Below, piece by piece: positions 24,018 to 32,532 of a stretch of DNA of 64,000 nucleotides. The notes beneath the pieces are model-generated. The model was not told where the DNA came from. It saw nothing but the letters and a program-made list of their open reading frames with translations, and did no database searches. Position 1 is the first letter of the stretch. Each line of letters opens with the position of its first letter. Source of the stretch: an uncultured Eubacterium sp. (GTDB taxonomy: Bacteria; Bacillota; Clostridia; Lachnospirales; Lachnospiraceae); assembly GCA_949959185.1 (NCBI GenBank), contig CATLIX010000004.1, positions 36,751 to 100,750 on the forward strand, given 5' to 3'. The position numbers were made by a program, and so were the translations under genes.

Positions 24018-25973
24018 TCACTGCAGCCCGTTCCGCTTCCTTCTCCGTTTTTTCACACTTCTGACTATCAGAATAATCAGCAGAATCAGTAAAATGAAAA
24101 CCCCTGCTCCAATACAGAAAACTGCAACTGCAATTTTATTGGGATTGCTTATAACGGCCCCGATGCTGCTGTCATCTCTGATTATCTTACGGTTCTGAGT
24201 AGTACTGTAATATTCCGGTATTTCAGAATCTCCGCCCTTTTTTTCAAAGGAGTTCAGATATTCGGCCACACAGGCCCAGGCCTTCAGTTCCTGTCCGTCA
24301 ATATACACAATATATTCTTCCATCTTATCCATGGGAATCTCATTGCCCTGAGCGTCCTTTGGCACAATAGAAAGAATTCCGTGGGACTGGTCTGTCACTG
24401 CTCCCAGCATCTGTCCGCTGTAAAGATCCGCTACCATCCGGTACAGTTTATCGTCCTCCAGTTCCTGCACCTTTCCGGACATGTCCTGCAGCTCTGTTTC
24501 CGTCACTCTGTTCATCATCATCCGGCTGGGATTGATGGTATAGGTAAGACCGCTGCTGTACAGCTGGGCTGTGGACATAATGGGGGAAATGGAAGCGTCC
24601 ACTTCCGCCATGGTTTTCAGTTCCTCTCCTGTCAGATATGCGCTGATCAGAGGGTAACCCGGTACCCCGTCCGGCCCGATTCCCAGCGAAAGCACCTGAA
24701 ATGCATCTGACACCGTGATATCTTTATCTTTGTAAAACGTATCGCGGATACAGCCGCTGGGAACCACTGCAATCTCTGCCGGATTTTCATCGCCTGTATC
24801 ATGGCTGTTGACCACATACAGGTAAGCGTCTGTCAGAAGATTTCCCAGGGTTTCTTCCTGCAGCTTTTCACCCAGACCATTCATTTTTGTAAATTCCCAG
24901 GGATTGTGCACCAGTATCTGATCTCTGGTAAATCCAAACCTGGACAGATATTCAGAATCAATGGTAAGGCCCAGTTCCTCCACTTTCTTTCCCGCGTCCG
25001 CATGTTCCTTATAAGTTTCATCCATCAGGGTAAGCTGGTAGTCTTTAAGGCTCCAGCGGCCGTCTTCTGTCTGAACCATGCGCAGAGAACCCACGCGGGC
25101 GCCGTATTCTCCGGTGGATACAATGGCCGTATCCCCATGGATGATGGGCTCCTTAAGAATACTGTGGGTATGGCCGCTGATAATCAAATCCAGTTCCGGT
25201 ACGCCTTTTGCCAGAAGTTCATCCTCTGATTTCTTCTCGTCCTCCCAGGTACCGCTGTGAGAAACGCATACAATCATATCCACATCTTCCTGGCTCTGAA
25301 TCTCCTCCACCGTTTCCTTTACCGCTTCCACCGGATCACGGAATGTCAGTGCGCAGGTAGGCGCGCAGGCCAGAGCGTCCTTGCCGAATACGCCTGTTAT
25401 GGCGATTTTGACGCCGCCTTTTTCTACTACAATATATGATTTGATTCCATAATCTTCAAAGGCTTCCTGCAACACGGCACCGTCTTCCGCCTGTTCTCCG
25501 GCCAGTGTGGCTTCCCAGTCAACGTTGCAGACCACCAGAGGCGGTACCCTGTCACCGCTTGCTTTTGCCTGACGGAGCATATCTGCAAGACCCTGGCTGC
25601 GGTAGTCAAACTCATGATTTCCCAGGGTGGTGGCGTCAGCCCCCAGATACCCCAGCATCCGCAGTTCCGCTGCCTGTGTGGTATACACGGTCTGATACAG
25701 GGTTCCCATGGAAAAATCCCCGCCATCCAGATACAGCAGATTTTCTTTTTCCTGCCGCTGTTCTTCCAGATAACTCATGATTCTGGCGGCACCTCCCACA
25801 TCCTGTCCTTCTCCGTCTTCCTCCAGATAAAAGGGTTCCAGATGGGAATGGAGATCATGGGTAAACACCACATTGATTTCTTTTGGTTCTTCTGCCAATA
25901 CACTCACTCCTGACGCTGCAATCCCAATCAGGGACAGCAGCAGTATATGCCTTATTTTTCTAATTATCCTCAT
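24018..25973 (-). CDS. surface-anchored bifunctional metallophosphatase / 5'-nucleotidase
   Basis: The 651-residue protein has an N-terminal signal peptide (HILLLSLIGIAASGVSVLA). The metallophosphatase core has the usual metal motifs: FTHDLHSHLEPF, LDGGDFSMG, LGNHEFDYR, VCVSHSG and SGHTHSI. A 5'-nucleotidase C-terminal substrate domain follows (about 370-560). A C-terminal transmembrane helix (AVAVFCIGAGVFILLILLII) with a basic tail anchors it outside the membrane. I chose ATG 25973 (GGAG 10 bases ahead) because an earlier start adds residues inside repeat R2 ahead of the signal. It probably scavenges nucleotides or phosphate outside the cell. Confidence 0.9.
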   Translation of the reverse strand: MRIIRKIRHILLLSLIGIAASGVSVLAEEPKEINVVFTHDLHSHLEPFYLEEDGEGQDVGGAARIMSYLEEQRQEKENLLYLDGGDFSMGTLYQTVYTTQAAELRMLGYLGADATTLGNHEFDYRSQGLADMLRQAKASGDRVPPLVVCNVDWEATLAGEQAEDGAVLQEAFEDYGIKSYIVVEKGGVKIAITGVFGKDALACAPTCALTFRDPVEAVKETVEEIQSQEDVDMIVCVSHSGTWEDEKKSEDELLAKGVPELDLIISGHTHSILKEPIIHGDTAIVSTGEYGARVGSLRMVQTEDGRWSLKDYQLTLMDETYKEHADAGKKVEELGLTIDSEYLSRFGFTRDQILVHNPWEFTKMNGLGEKLQEETLGNLLTDAYLYVVNSHDTGDENPAEIAVVPSGCIRDTFYKDKDITVSDAFQVLSLGIGPDGVPGYPLISAYLTGEELKTMAEVDASISPIMSTAQLYSSGLTYTINPSRMMMNRVTETELQDMSGKVQELEDDKLYRMVADLYSGQMLGAVTDQSHGILSIVPKDAQGNEIPMDKMEEYIVYIDGQELKAWACVAEYLNSFEKKGGDSEIPEYYSTTQNRKIIRDDSSIGAVISNPNKIAVAVFCIGAGVFILLILLIILIVRSVKKRRRKRNGLQ

Positions 25974-26002
25974 AAACCTGTTTCTCCGCAATCCTTGAAT
26001 TT

Positions 26003-26055
26003 GCAACAGTTCAGCCATAGCCTGCGTTTGCGAATGGCGCGGGCTTTACTGTTAC
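26003..26055. repeat. palindromic repeat R2, copy a
   Basis: GCAACAGTTCAGCCATAGCCTG at the left and GGGCTTTACTGTTAC at the right form an imperfect terminal inverted repeat around GAATGGCGC. It ends exactly at the stop codon of the DUF362 gene (26056). Confidence 0.6.
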
Positions 26056-27171
26056 TTAAATTTCTATCAGCTCATATTCCCGGCTGCCGATACCGATTTT
26101 TTCTCCGTGTTCCACACAGGATTTCCAGTTGGTATCCGGATGTGTGATATGGAAATGATCGTGGTTCTCATCATGGTCATGTTCTCTGTTCTCATGGAGA
26201 ATGCTGCCGGCAATCACAGGCTGCCGGTTGCAGGCATCCGCACAGGCCACATCCAGCGCCACCGGGTCAAAGGAAGCAAACATCCCCACATCGGGAATAA
26301 TGGGAATATCATTCTCCGCATGGCAGTCGCAGTTGGGGGATACGTCGCACACAATGGAAATATGGAAATGGGGACGTCCCTGGAGTACCGCTTTGCTGTA
26401 TTCCGCCATTTTGCAGTTCAGCACGTCGTTGGATTTTCCAAAGCTGGGCTCAATGGCGTCTTTGGGGCAGACGCCGATACACCGACCGCAGCCCGCACAT
26501 TTCTCGTGGTCGATACAGGCCTTTTTATCTGTAACGGTAACTCCCTGATGGGCGCAGACTCTGGTACACATGCCGCAGCCCACACAGTTTTCCTGATTTA
26601 CATATGGCTTGCCCTCGCTGTGCATTTCCATTTTTCCCGCTCTGGAGCCGCAGCCCATACCGATATTTTTCAGGGCTCCGCCAAAGCCTGTCATTTCATG
26701 GCCTTTGAAATGATTCAGGGAAATAAAAACGTCGGCGTCCATGACCGCCCGCCCGATTTTAGCCTCTTTTATGTATTCTCCGTCTACAGGTACCAGAACT
26801 TCGTCCGTTCCTTTCAGACCGTCTCCGATAATCACATGGCAGCCTGTGGAAAAGGGGGTAAATCCGTTCTCATATGCAGTGTCCAGATGATCCAGTGCAT
26901 TTTTCCGGCTTCCCACATACAGGGTATTGCAGTCTGTCAGAAATACTTTTCCGCCCAGCTCCTTTACCACGTCCGCTACGGCTCTGGCATAATTGGGACG
27001 CAGGAAAGCCAGGTTGCCCAGTTCTCCGAAATGTATCTTAATGGCTGCATATTTATCGGTAAAATCAATGTCTTTGATACCCGCTGTCAGAATCAGACGT
27101 TTTAATTTGTCCGGAATGTTTTCTGTAAATGAGGTTTTAAAGGTTGTAAAATATACTTTTGATTTTTCCAT
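26056..27171 (-). CDS. DUF362 domain protein with two 4Fe-4S ferredoxin clusters
   Basis: The 371-residue protein has an N-terminal DUF362 part (IKIHFGELGNLAFLRPNYAR, ISLNHFKGHEMTGFGGALKN). It then has two ferredoxin motifs, CVGCGMCTRVCAHQG and CAGCGRCIGVCPKDA (residues about 190-235), and a DUF362 C-terminal part. A His/Asp-rich segment near the end (REHDHDENHDHFHITH) could bind metal. Such proteins are soluble electron carriers or scaffold proteins of anaerobes; the partner is unknown. I chose ATG 27171 (AAGGAG 8 bases ahead) over ATG 27192. It has its own promoter. Confidence 0.88.
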   Translation of the reverse strand: MEKSKVYFTTFKTSFTENIPDKLKRLILTAGIKDIDFTDKYAAIKIHFGELGNLAFLRPNYARAVADVVKELGGKVFLTDCNTLYVGSRKNALDHLDTAYENGFTPFSTGCHVIIGDGLKGTDEVLVPVDGEYIKEAKIGRAVMDADVFISLNHFKGHEMTGFGGALKNIGMGCGSRAGKMEMHSEGKPYVNQENCVGCGMCTRVCAHQGVTVTDKKACIDHEKCAGCGRCIGVCPKDAIEPSFGKSNDVLNCKMAEYSKAVLQGRPHFHISIVCDVSPNCDCHAENDIPIIPDVGMFASFDPVALDVACADACNRQPVIAGSILHENREHDHDENHDHFHITHPDTNWKSCVEHGEKIGIGSREYELIEI

Positions 27172-27244
27172 ATGAAATTCTCCTTCTCTCATAATAATAT
27201 TCGCTGACTGCTCCGATACCCGGCGTTTCCACGGGGTATATCCT

Positions 27245-27273
27245 ATTCTACATCACTTGCAGTTTTTTTTCAA
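27245..27273 (-). promoter_or_regulatory. promoter of the DUF362 gene
   Basis: TTGAAA (27273-27268), a 17-bp spacer and TAGAAT (27250-27245) on the minus strand. Confidence 0.55.
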
Positions 27274-27351
27274 TTTCTTCATAATTTCTTTCGAATTCTT
27301 TATGTTTCTTTTAGAAATTGTCCACAATTTGCACACATTTATATTCTATAC

Positions 27352-27498
27352 TCAGTATATCAAATGAAGTTGATAGCTCAGACAGGCGCGCACCGTTATC
27401 AGCTTCGACAAACAACAATATAACTTCCATATACAGAAAGTTATCTTACATATATCGGTGCCACCGCCCAAGATGTGGCACCCCATGAAACATTTCAT
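27352..27498 (-). CDS. possible Cys-rich small peptide (48 residues)
   Basis: ATG 27498 is preceded by GGGGGAG at 7 bases and opens a 48-residue frame with seven Cys (MKCFMGCHILGGG ... FCIWKLYCC). Against it, the DNA is itself palindromic: GGTGCCAC/GTGGCACC at 27457-27482 and AAGTTAT/ATAACTT at 27420-27444. It also lies just past the amidohydrolase terminator, so the frame may be chance in a structured intergenic or non-coding RNA segment. Confidence 0.25.
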   Translation of the reverse strand: MKCFMGCHILGGGTDICKITFCIWKLYCCLSKLITVRACLSYQLHLIY

Positions 27499-27512
27499 AA
27501 ATTTACTCCCCC

Positions 27513-27540
27513 AAAAAGCGTTGCCTTTTGGCAACGCTTT
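27513..27540 (-). terminator. terminator after the amidohydrolase gene
   Basis: A perfect stem AAAGCGTTGCC/GGCAACGCTTT with an AAAA loop is followed by TTTTT-type residues on the minus strand. Confidence 0.85.
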
Positions 27541-27579
27541 CCTTCCGTCCATTTTCAGGAAACCGTTCATCTGCAGAAA

Positions 27580-28752
27580 TCAGTCATGTTCCTGATATGT
27601 GATATTCCCGTCAATCAGCACATATTTTATATTTGTATCCGATACCATGGGATTGCCGTCTGCAATTACAATATCTCCGTCCTTACCGGCTTCCAGGGAA
27701 CCTGTCCTGTCATCCACGCCGATATGTTTTGCCGCATTGATTGTGATTGCCTGCAAAGCGTCAAATTCATCCATTCCGGATTTCACTGCAAGGCCTGCGC
27801 AAAGGGCCAGATACTGCTGGGGAATCACCGGGGAATCGGTGATAATGGACACCTGACAGCCCGCTCTGGCCAGATCCCCCGGCGTCTCGAAACTCTTATT
27901 TTTCAGTTCAAATTTGCTGGCATGGGTCAGTGTGGGACCTACTGCCACGGGATATCCTTCTTTTGCCAGGTCTTCCGCAATCAGAGAACCGTCCGTGCAA
28001 TGGTCAATGGTAAGGCCCACCTGAAATTCTTTTGCAATACGGATAGCGGTATAAATATCATTTGCCTGGTGGGCATGGGCTTTCAGAGGCAGTTCCCCTT
28101 TCAGAACAGGAATCAGCGCTTCCAGTTTGGCGTCCCAGGCAGGCTGTTTCAGTACATCATCTCCCGCCGCCTCTTTTCGTTTCATATATTCTCCGGTTTT
28201 TTCCAGCATAATCCGCAATATGGAAGCAGTGGTCATCCGCGAATAAATATCCTTGTCCTTATAACAGCGTTTGGGATTTTCCCCGAATGCGCATTTCATG
28301 GCTGCTTTTTCTTTTATTACCATATCGTCAATTCGTTTTCCTGTGGTTTTGTATACCGTAAAGGTTCCTCCCAGCACGTTGGAACTTCCCGGCCCTGAAG
28401 CCACGCAGGTTACGCCGCCTTCCATTGCAAGGCGGATACTTTCATCCTGGGGATTCAGCCCGTCCACTGCTGAGAGCTGAGGAGTAACGGAATCTGTCAT
28501 TTCATTATAATCCGCACCTTCAAATCCAATGGCATAGCCGTCCAGCCCCAGATGGCAGTGGGCTTCCACAAAACCAGGATATACCTCAAGTCCTGACGCA
28601 TCCAGCACCTGGATATCCTGAAATTCTTCTTTTTCCAGTGCGGGCTCAATTCTGGTAATTTTCCCCTTTTCCACCAGAATATCCGCCACATATGGTTCTC
28701 TGTGAATCCCATCGTGAACAGTTCCCTGTTTTATTAATATGGTATGTTTCAT
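27580..28752 (-). CDS. amidohydrolase (metal-dependent hydrolase)
   Basis: The 390-residue TIM-barrel protein has the HxH metal motif in VYPGFVEAHCHLGLDG. Later barrel His residues lie in KAHAHQANDI and LTIDHCTDGS, and an Asp in SIITDSP. The C-terminal beta-sandwich reads GSLEAGKDGDIVIADGNP. These place it with the imidazolonepropionase/dipeptidase-like amidohydrolases annotated as YtcJ- or CPSase-type in Clostridia. The substrate is unknown. It starts at ATG 28752 with GGAGG 8 bases ahead. Two tandem extended -10 promoters lie upstream. Confidence 0.9.
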   Translation of the reverse strand: MKHTILIKQGTVHDGIHREPYVADILVEKGKITRIEPALEKEEFQDIQVLDASGLEVYPGFVEAHCHLGLDGYAIGFEGADYNEMTDSVTPQLSAVDGLNPQDESIRLAMEGGVTCVASGPGSSNVLGGTFTVYKTTGKRIDDMVIKEKAAMKCAFGENPKRCYKDKDIYSRMTTASILRIMLEKTGEYMKRKEAAGDDVLKQPAWDAKLEALIPVLKGELPLKAHAHQANDIYTAIRIAKEFQVGLTIDHCTDGSLIAEDLAKEGYPVAVGPTLTHASKFELKNKSFETPGDLARAGCQVSIITDSPVIPQQYLALCAGLAVKSGMDEFDALQAITINAAKHIGVDDRTGSLEAGKDGDIVIADGNPMVSDTNIKYVLIDGNITYQEHD

Positions 28753-28780
28753 GTTGCATTCCTCCTGAAGGGTTTTTACA

Positions 28781-28889
28781 TATTATTGTATCACAATTAC
28801 CATGCAGTACACGTCTTTTGCACTCAGGTTTCTTCCGTACATATTATACCACAATTGTCACCCAATACGCATTTTTTTGTACTCAGGTT
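28781..28889 (-). repeat. direct repeat carrying two tandem promoters
   Basis: Two imperfect copies of about 47 bp (28784-28830 and 28842-28889, period 58) share CACAATT, TAC.CGT.TTTT and ACTCAGGTT blocks. On the minus strand each contains an extended -10: TGGTATAAT (TATAAT 28848-28843) and TGATACAAT (TACAAT 28790-28785). Both point at the amidohydrolase gene. The segment lies between the stop of bioD and the amidohydrolase start. Confidence 0.6.
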
Positions 28890-28899
28890 AAATCCCTTA

Positions 28900-29586
28900 T
28901 TATTGATACAGACCCATCAGCTTTTCTGCCTGTATGTCCAGAGTTTCCCCATAATCCGGCACACACGCAAGAACCGGGACTTTTCCGCGGCGTTCTATGA
29001 CTCTGCGGTTGTCCTGCTCCATTGCATTCTCCGGGTGGAAATGGTTCAAAATCACACCTTTTGCCTCAATCTTTCTCATTTTCAGGTATTCCAGAGTCAG
29101 TATGGTATGATTAATGGTGCCCAGACCTGCGTCTGCAACTACCAGACAGGGAAGCCGAAGTTCCCTGATAATATCCTCCAGCCACAGTTCATTTCCTGCC
29201 TCCTGACGCAACGGACACAGAATCCCTCCGCTGCCCTCCATGGTAATGTAGTCGTATTCCCGGCACAATGCTTCATACCTCCGGCATACCACGGAACGTT
29301 CCACCGGATTTCCTTCCTGAACAGCTGCCAGGTGCGGAGAAACCGCCTGCTCGTAAATATAGGGAACCATGGATTCCAGTGGCTGGGCAATCCCGGAAAC
29401 AGTTTTTACCCAGTCTGCATCTCCGGGTATAAGCCTTCCCTGGCTGTCTCGCTCATTTCCGCTGACCGCTGCTTTATAATATGCCCCTTTCACACCTGCT
29501 TCCTGCAAAATTTTTACCAGCAGGGCAGTGATGTAAGTTTTTCCCACATCCGTACCTGTTCCGGTTATAAAGATTCCCCTGCTCAT
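28900..29586 (-). CDS. bioD: dethiobiotin synthetase BioD
   Basis: The 228-residue ATP-dependent enzyme closes the ureido ring of dethiobiotin. It has the P-loop GTGTDVGKTYI (residues about 8-18), the MEGSGGILCPL active-site loop and the ADAGLGTINHT block. Its ATG overlaps the end of bioB by 4 bases (29583-29586), so the two are translationally coupled. It is the last gene of the bioY-bioB-bioD operon; bioA and bioF are absent here, so the precursor is made elsewhere or imported. Confidence 0.95.
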   Translation of the reverse strand: MSRGIFITGTGTDVGKTYITALLVKILQEAGVKGAYYKAAVSGNERDSQGRLIPGDADWVKTVSGIAQPLESMVPYIYEQAVSPHLAAVQEGNPVERSVVCRRYEALCREYDYITMEGSGGILCPLRQEAGNELWLEDIIRELRLPCLVVADAGLGTINHTILTLEYLKMRKIEAKGVILNHFHPENAMEQDNRRVIERRGKVPVLACVPDYGETLDIQAEKLMGLYQ

Positions 29587-30551
29587 ACCTTTGCCACCTG
29601 ATAGCCCAGTTCTTTCAGCATTTCCATATCCTTTTGGATGGTGATTCCCGCTGTGGTCAGCATGTCACCCGTAATAGCCGCATTTGCGCCGGACCGGAAA
29701 CATTTCCTTCCCTGATCCGCCATCAGTCCTCTGCCTCCCGCCAGGCGGATAAATGATTCCGGCAGAATAAAACGGAACACCGCCACAATCCGGCACATAT
29801 CATCTTCCGTAAGCCGGGGATTTTTTTCATACGGAGTGCCCGGAATGGGATTCAGCATATTGACTGGAATGGAATTTACCCCCAGATTCCGCAGGGCCAG
29901 TGCCAGGTCAATGCGGTCTTCCATGGTTTCTCCCAGCCCCATAATACCGCCGCTGCAGACACTCAGTCCGGCCGCTCCTGCAGCTTCCAGCGCCTGAATC
30001 TTATCCTGCCAGGTGTGGGTGGTACAGACTTCCGGAAAATATTTTTCGGAAGCCTCCAGATTATTATGTACCCGTTCTGCTCCGGCTGCTTTAATTTTTC
30101 GGAAATCTGCTTCTTCCAGCAGTCCGAAAGACACGCAGACTGAAATGTCCGCTGATTTTTTTATCTGCCGGATACTCTCGCAAATCTGTTCCACTTCTTC
30201 ACTGCTCAGTTTTTTTCCGGATGTAACAATGGAATATCTGGGTACGCCTCGCCGGCTGTTGTACTCTGCCTGTTTTACCAGTTCCTCCGTGCCAAGCAGA
30301 GGATAGCTCTCCGCATGGGTCTGGTAAAAAGAAGACTGTGCGCAATATTTGCAGTTTTCAGAACATTTTCCACTCTTTCCATTGATAATTGTACATAAAT
30401 CGAAATCGTTTCCGCAAAAAGCCCGGCGGATTTCATCGGCTCCTTCGCACAATTCTTCCAGGGGCTGCTCTGCCAGAAACAGGGCTTCCTTTTTATAAAT
30501 CTGATATCCCTTCAAAACTTTTTCTTTCAGAATTCCAAGTCTGTTCTCCAT
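29583..30551 (-). CDS. bioB: biotin synthase BioB (radical SAM)
   Basis: The 322-residue enzyme inserts sulfur into dethiobiotin. The radical-SAM motif CSENCKYCAQSS is at about residue 63. The 2Fe-2S ligand region (CVSFG), VHNNLEAS and the conserved Arg in FIRLAGGRG are present. The length is typical. It starts at ATG 30551 (GGAG about 8 bases ahead) 42 bases after bioY and overlaps bioD by 4 bases. Confidence 0.96.
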   Translation of the reverse strand: MENRLGILKEKVLKGYQIYKKEALFLAEQPLEELCEGADEIRRAFCGNDFDLCTIINGKSGKCSENCKYCAQSSFYQTHAESYPLLGTEELVKQAEYNSRRGVPRYSIVTSGKKLSSEEVEQICESIRQIKKSADISVCVSFGLLEEADFRKIKAAGAERVHNNLEASEKYFPEVCTTHTWQDKIQALEAAGAAGLSVCSGGIMGLGETMEDRIDLALALRNLGVNSIPVNMLNPIPGTPYEKNPRLTEDDMCRIVAVFRFILPESFIRLAGGRGLMADQGRKCFRSGANAAITGDMLTTAGITIQKDMEMLKELGYQVAKV

Positions 30552-30593
30552 AATTCTCCTCCGCTTTACTGTCAGAAATCTCTGTTCCGGATT

Positions 30594-31166
30594 TTACTCT
30601 GCCAGAGTACCCAGAATACTCCGGGAAGCCGGTACAAGACGGACAGCCAGTCCTGCTGCCAGAAAACAGAGCACCATATCTCCCGGCATGTCCAGAGGGA
30701 AACAGTCCGCCAGCACCATGGCAAAAGCTGTTTTCTCCCCCACATAGTAATTCAGCATCATATATTTGTATACCAGTCCGATTGCATATGTAACCACGAA
30801 ACCTCCAAAGGCTGCAATTAAATACTTTCCATATCCCCGAATTCCGGATTTTTCCACAATCAGCCCCACCAGAAAAGCCGCCAGGATAAATCCCATCAGA
30901 TAGCCGAAACTGGGCCGGAAAATATAGGCGATTCCGCCTCCTGCTGCAAAAATCGGCAGACCGCACAGCCCCAGCAGTACATATACGCCTACGCTGACTG
31001 CCCCCATTTTATACCCCAGTATCATTCCCGCCAGCAATACAAATAAAAACTGCAGGGTAAAATAGTCCATTCCCGGTACCGGAACCTGAATAAAAGCCCC
31101 TGCCGCTACCAGTGCTGTGAACATACCCCCGCAGACAATTTCTTTCACTGTTAATTTTTTTCCCAT
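30594..31166 (-). CDS. bioY: biotin transporter substrate-binding subunit BioY
   Basis: The 190-residue membrane protein has about six helices and the BioY core (GAFIQVPVPG; GLCGLPIFAAGGGIAYIFRP; GYLMGFILAAFLVG). It is the S component of an ECF-type importer; the shared energising module is not nearby. I chose ATG 31166 (GGAGG 5 bases ahead) over a start 42 bases upstream. It heads the bioYBD operon under a BirA-type operator. Pairing of uptake with the last two synthesis steps suggests use of imported dethiobiotin or biotin. Confidence 0.93.
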   Translation of the reverse strand: MGKKLTVKEIVCGGMFTALVAAGAFIQVPVPGMDYFTLQFLFVLLAGMILGYKMGAVSVGVYVLLGLCGLPIFAAGGGIAYIFRPSFGYLMGFILAAFLVGLIVEKSGIRGYGKYLIAAFGGFVVTYAIGLVYKYMMLNYYVGEKTAFAMVLADCFPLDMPGDMVLCFLAAGLAVRLVPASRSILGTLAE

Positions 31167-31207
31167 AATTTCCTCCTGTGCATTCTTCTTTTTCTCTTTC
31201 TGAGACA

Positions 31208-31236
31208 ACTATACACAGGATTTTTTCAATTGTCAA
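31208..31236 (-). promoter_or_regulatory. promoter of the bioY-bioB-bioD operon
   Basis: TTGACA (31236-31231), a 17-bp spacer and TATAGT (31213-31208) on the minus strand. The -35 box lies inside the BirA-like operator. Confidence 0.8.
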
Positions 31237-31260
31237 CTATTTTATTTTGTTGGTTTACAT
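31230..31260 (-). promoter_or_regulatory. BirA-type biotin operator
   Basis: On the minus strand the half-sites ATGTAAACC (31260-31252) and AGTTGACAA (31238-31230) are separated by 13 bp. This matches the 9-13-9 layout of the Gram-positive BirA site TTGTTAACC-N13-GGTTAACAA known from Bacillus. It overlaps the -35 box and the last codons of the anti-sigma gene, so biotinyl-AMP-loaded BirA would block transcription. Confidence 0.7.
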
Positions 31261-32036
31261 TTGTGGTGGCCATTTCCGTGATGGTCTTTTCCGCTATGGT
31301 GGCTGCCGCCTTCATGGCCGCAGCCTGATTCCATCTCTGTCAGTTCTTCTTCTCCCACCGCTTCCTGTCTGCCGTTTTCATATTGAGCCAGGAGGCGTCC
31401 AAGCTGGCACATGGGAATCGACTGGCATTCTTCCGCTGTCAGTTCTGAATTATACCGGGAGAGAAGCTGATACATCTGATATTTTCCCAGAGACATGTCA
31501 TTCTCATGGGCAGACCTCACCGTGTCCATATCGGCGCTCCGGCACATACCGTGGTAATGGGTGGTTACTTCGCTGTTTTCCAGACCGGAAAGAAGCTCCT
31601 CTGCTTTTGATGAGGCTACCGTAACCGTCAGTTCCGCATCTCCCGTAAGATACTTCTGCATGGCCCTGCTTCCTACCAGCATCTCCACCGCCTCCAGATA
31701 ATCCTTTCCCTCCAGTTCCAGATGTTCCAGAACAACCGCCCCTTCTTCATTCTGGCTTTCCGCAGCAGTCACACGATTTCTGCGGTTCAGTGTCAGTTCC
31801 ACGGAAGGATTTACATCCACGCTCACATAAGATACCGGCATTTCCTGAAAATACCAGTTCCCGATTCCGACGCAGAGCAGCAAAAGGGCACAGGCCGAAA
31901 CCAACGGTGCCAGGCTGACCCGGATAGAGCCTTTTACGGTTTTCCGCCTGTTCTGATTCAGATATTCTGATACGGACTGTTTCATCTGCTCTGTTGCACG
32001 TACCTGTCCAAACGCTTCCCGAATCTCGTCATGCAC
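31242..32036 (-). CDS. RsgI-like anti-sigma factor with His-rich extracytoplasmic tail
   Basis: The product has 264 residues. Residues 1-45 are the cytoplasmic sigma-binding part. A transmembrane helix follows (about 45-65, VSACALLLLCVGIG). Then comes the RsgI signature VSVDVNPSVELTLNRRNRV just outside the membrane, a helical domain, and a tail of about 35 residues rich in His, Gly and Lys (HHSGKDHHGNGHHK). In RsgI proteins the outer part senses a ligand; here a metal-binding tail would suit metal sensing (inference). Start GTG 32036 has GGAGG 8 bases ahead and overlaps the sigma gene by 8 bases. The last codons lie within the BirA-type operator of bioY. Confidence 0.8.
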   Translation of the reverse strand: MHDEIREAFGQVRATEQMKQSVSEYLNQNRRKTVKGSIRVSLAPLVSACALLLLCVGIGNWYFQEMPVSYVSVDVNPSVELTLNRRNRVTAAESQNEEGAVVLEHLELEGKDYLEAVEMLVGSRAMQKYLTGDAELTVTVASSKAEELLSGLENSEVTTHYHGMCRSADMDTVRSAHENDMSLGKYQMYQLLSRYNSELTAEECQSIPMCQLGRLLAQYENGRQEAVGEEELTEMESGCGHEGGSHHSGKDHHGNGHHKCKPTK

Positions 32037-32511
32037 TGCCGCCACCTCCTAACTTCTGTTTCAGAATTTCCCGTCCCCGCGATAAAAGAGAATATATGGT
32101 ATTTTCTTTTTTATGCAGCATAGTTCCTATTTCCCTGGCAGTATACCCTTCATAATAATGGAGATAAATTACGTCCTTGTATTTTGCCGGAAGCGCAAGC
32201 ACTGTCTCCAGTATCTCCATCTGCTCCGGCTTCACACTGGCAGCTTCCTCTGCAAGCACTTCCAGCGGCACCGTCCCATGGCGAAACAGCTTTCTTTTCA
32301 AATCTTTACAGGCATTGAGTGTCACCCGAATCAGCCATGCTTTTTCATGTTCGGAATTTTCAAAGACCGCAGAATGGAGGACATACTTCAAAAATACCTC
32401 CTGAAGCACATCCTCCGTATCCTCATGGTTATTCAGATGTAAAAGGCAAATTCTCCGTATCATATCGGCGTACGTCTCTATTGCCTGTTCGACCTCCTGT
32501 TCGCCACGCAT
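32029..32511 (-). CDS. ECF RNA polymerase sigma-70 factor
   Basis: The 160-residue protein has sigma region 2 (EDTEDVLQEVFLKYV, about 30-45; EKAWLIRVTLNACKD) and region 4 (LPAKYKDVIYLHYYEGYTAREIGTMLHKKENTIYSLLSRGREIL). The length is typical of ECF factors. It starts at ATG 32511 with AGGGG 7 bases ahead. The downstream RsgI-like anti-sigma gene overlaps by 8 bases, and the gene just upstream (21-base gap) encodes a secreted protein, so all three form one operon. Confidence 0.93.
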   Translation of the reverse strand: MRGEQEVEQAIETYADMIRRICLLHLNNHEDTEDVLQEVFLKYVLHSAVFENSEHEKAWLIRVTLNACKDLKRKLFRHGTVPLEVLAEEAASVKPEQMEILETVLALPAKYKDVIYLHYYEGYTAREIGTMLHKKENTIYSLLSRGREILKQKLGGGGSA

Positions 32512-32532
32512 AAAGTATCCCCTTTGTTCTTC

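Noticed and set aside
27475..28398. Plus-strand open frame of 307 residues
   Set aside because: It is antisense to the amidohydrolase and its composition (His/Phe/Cys-rich) is that of a shadow frame.
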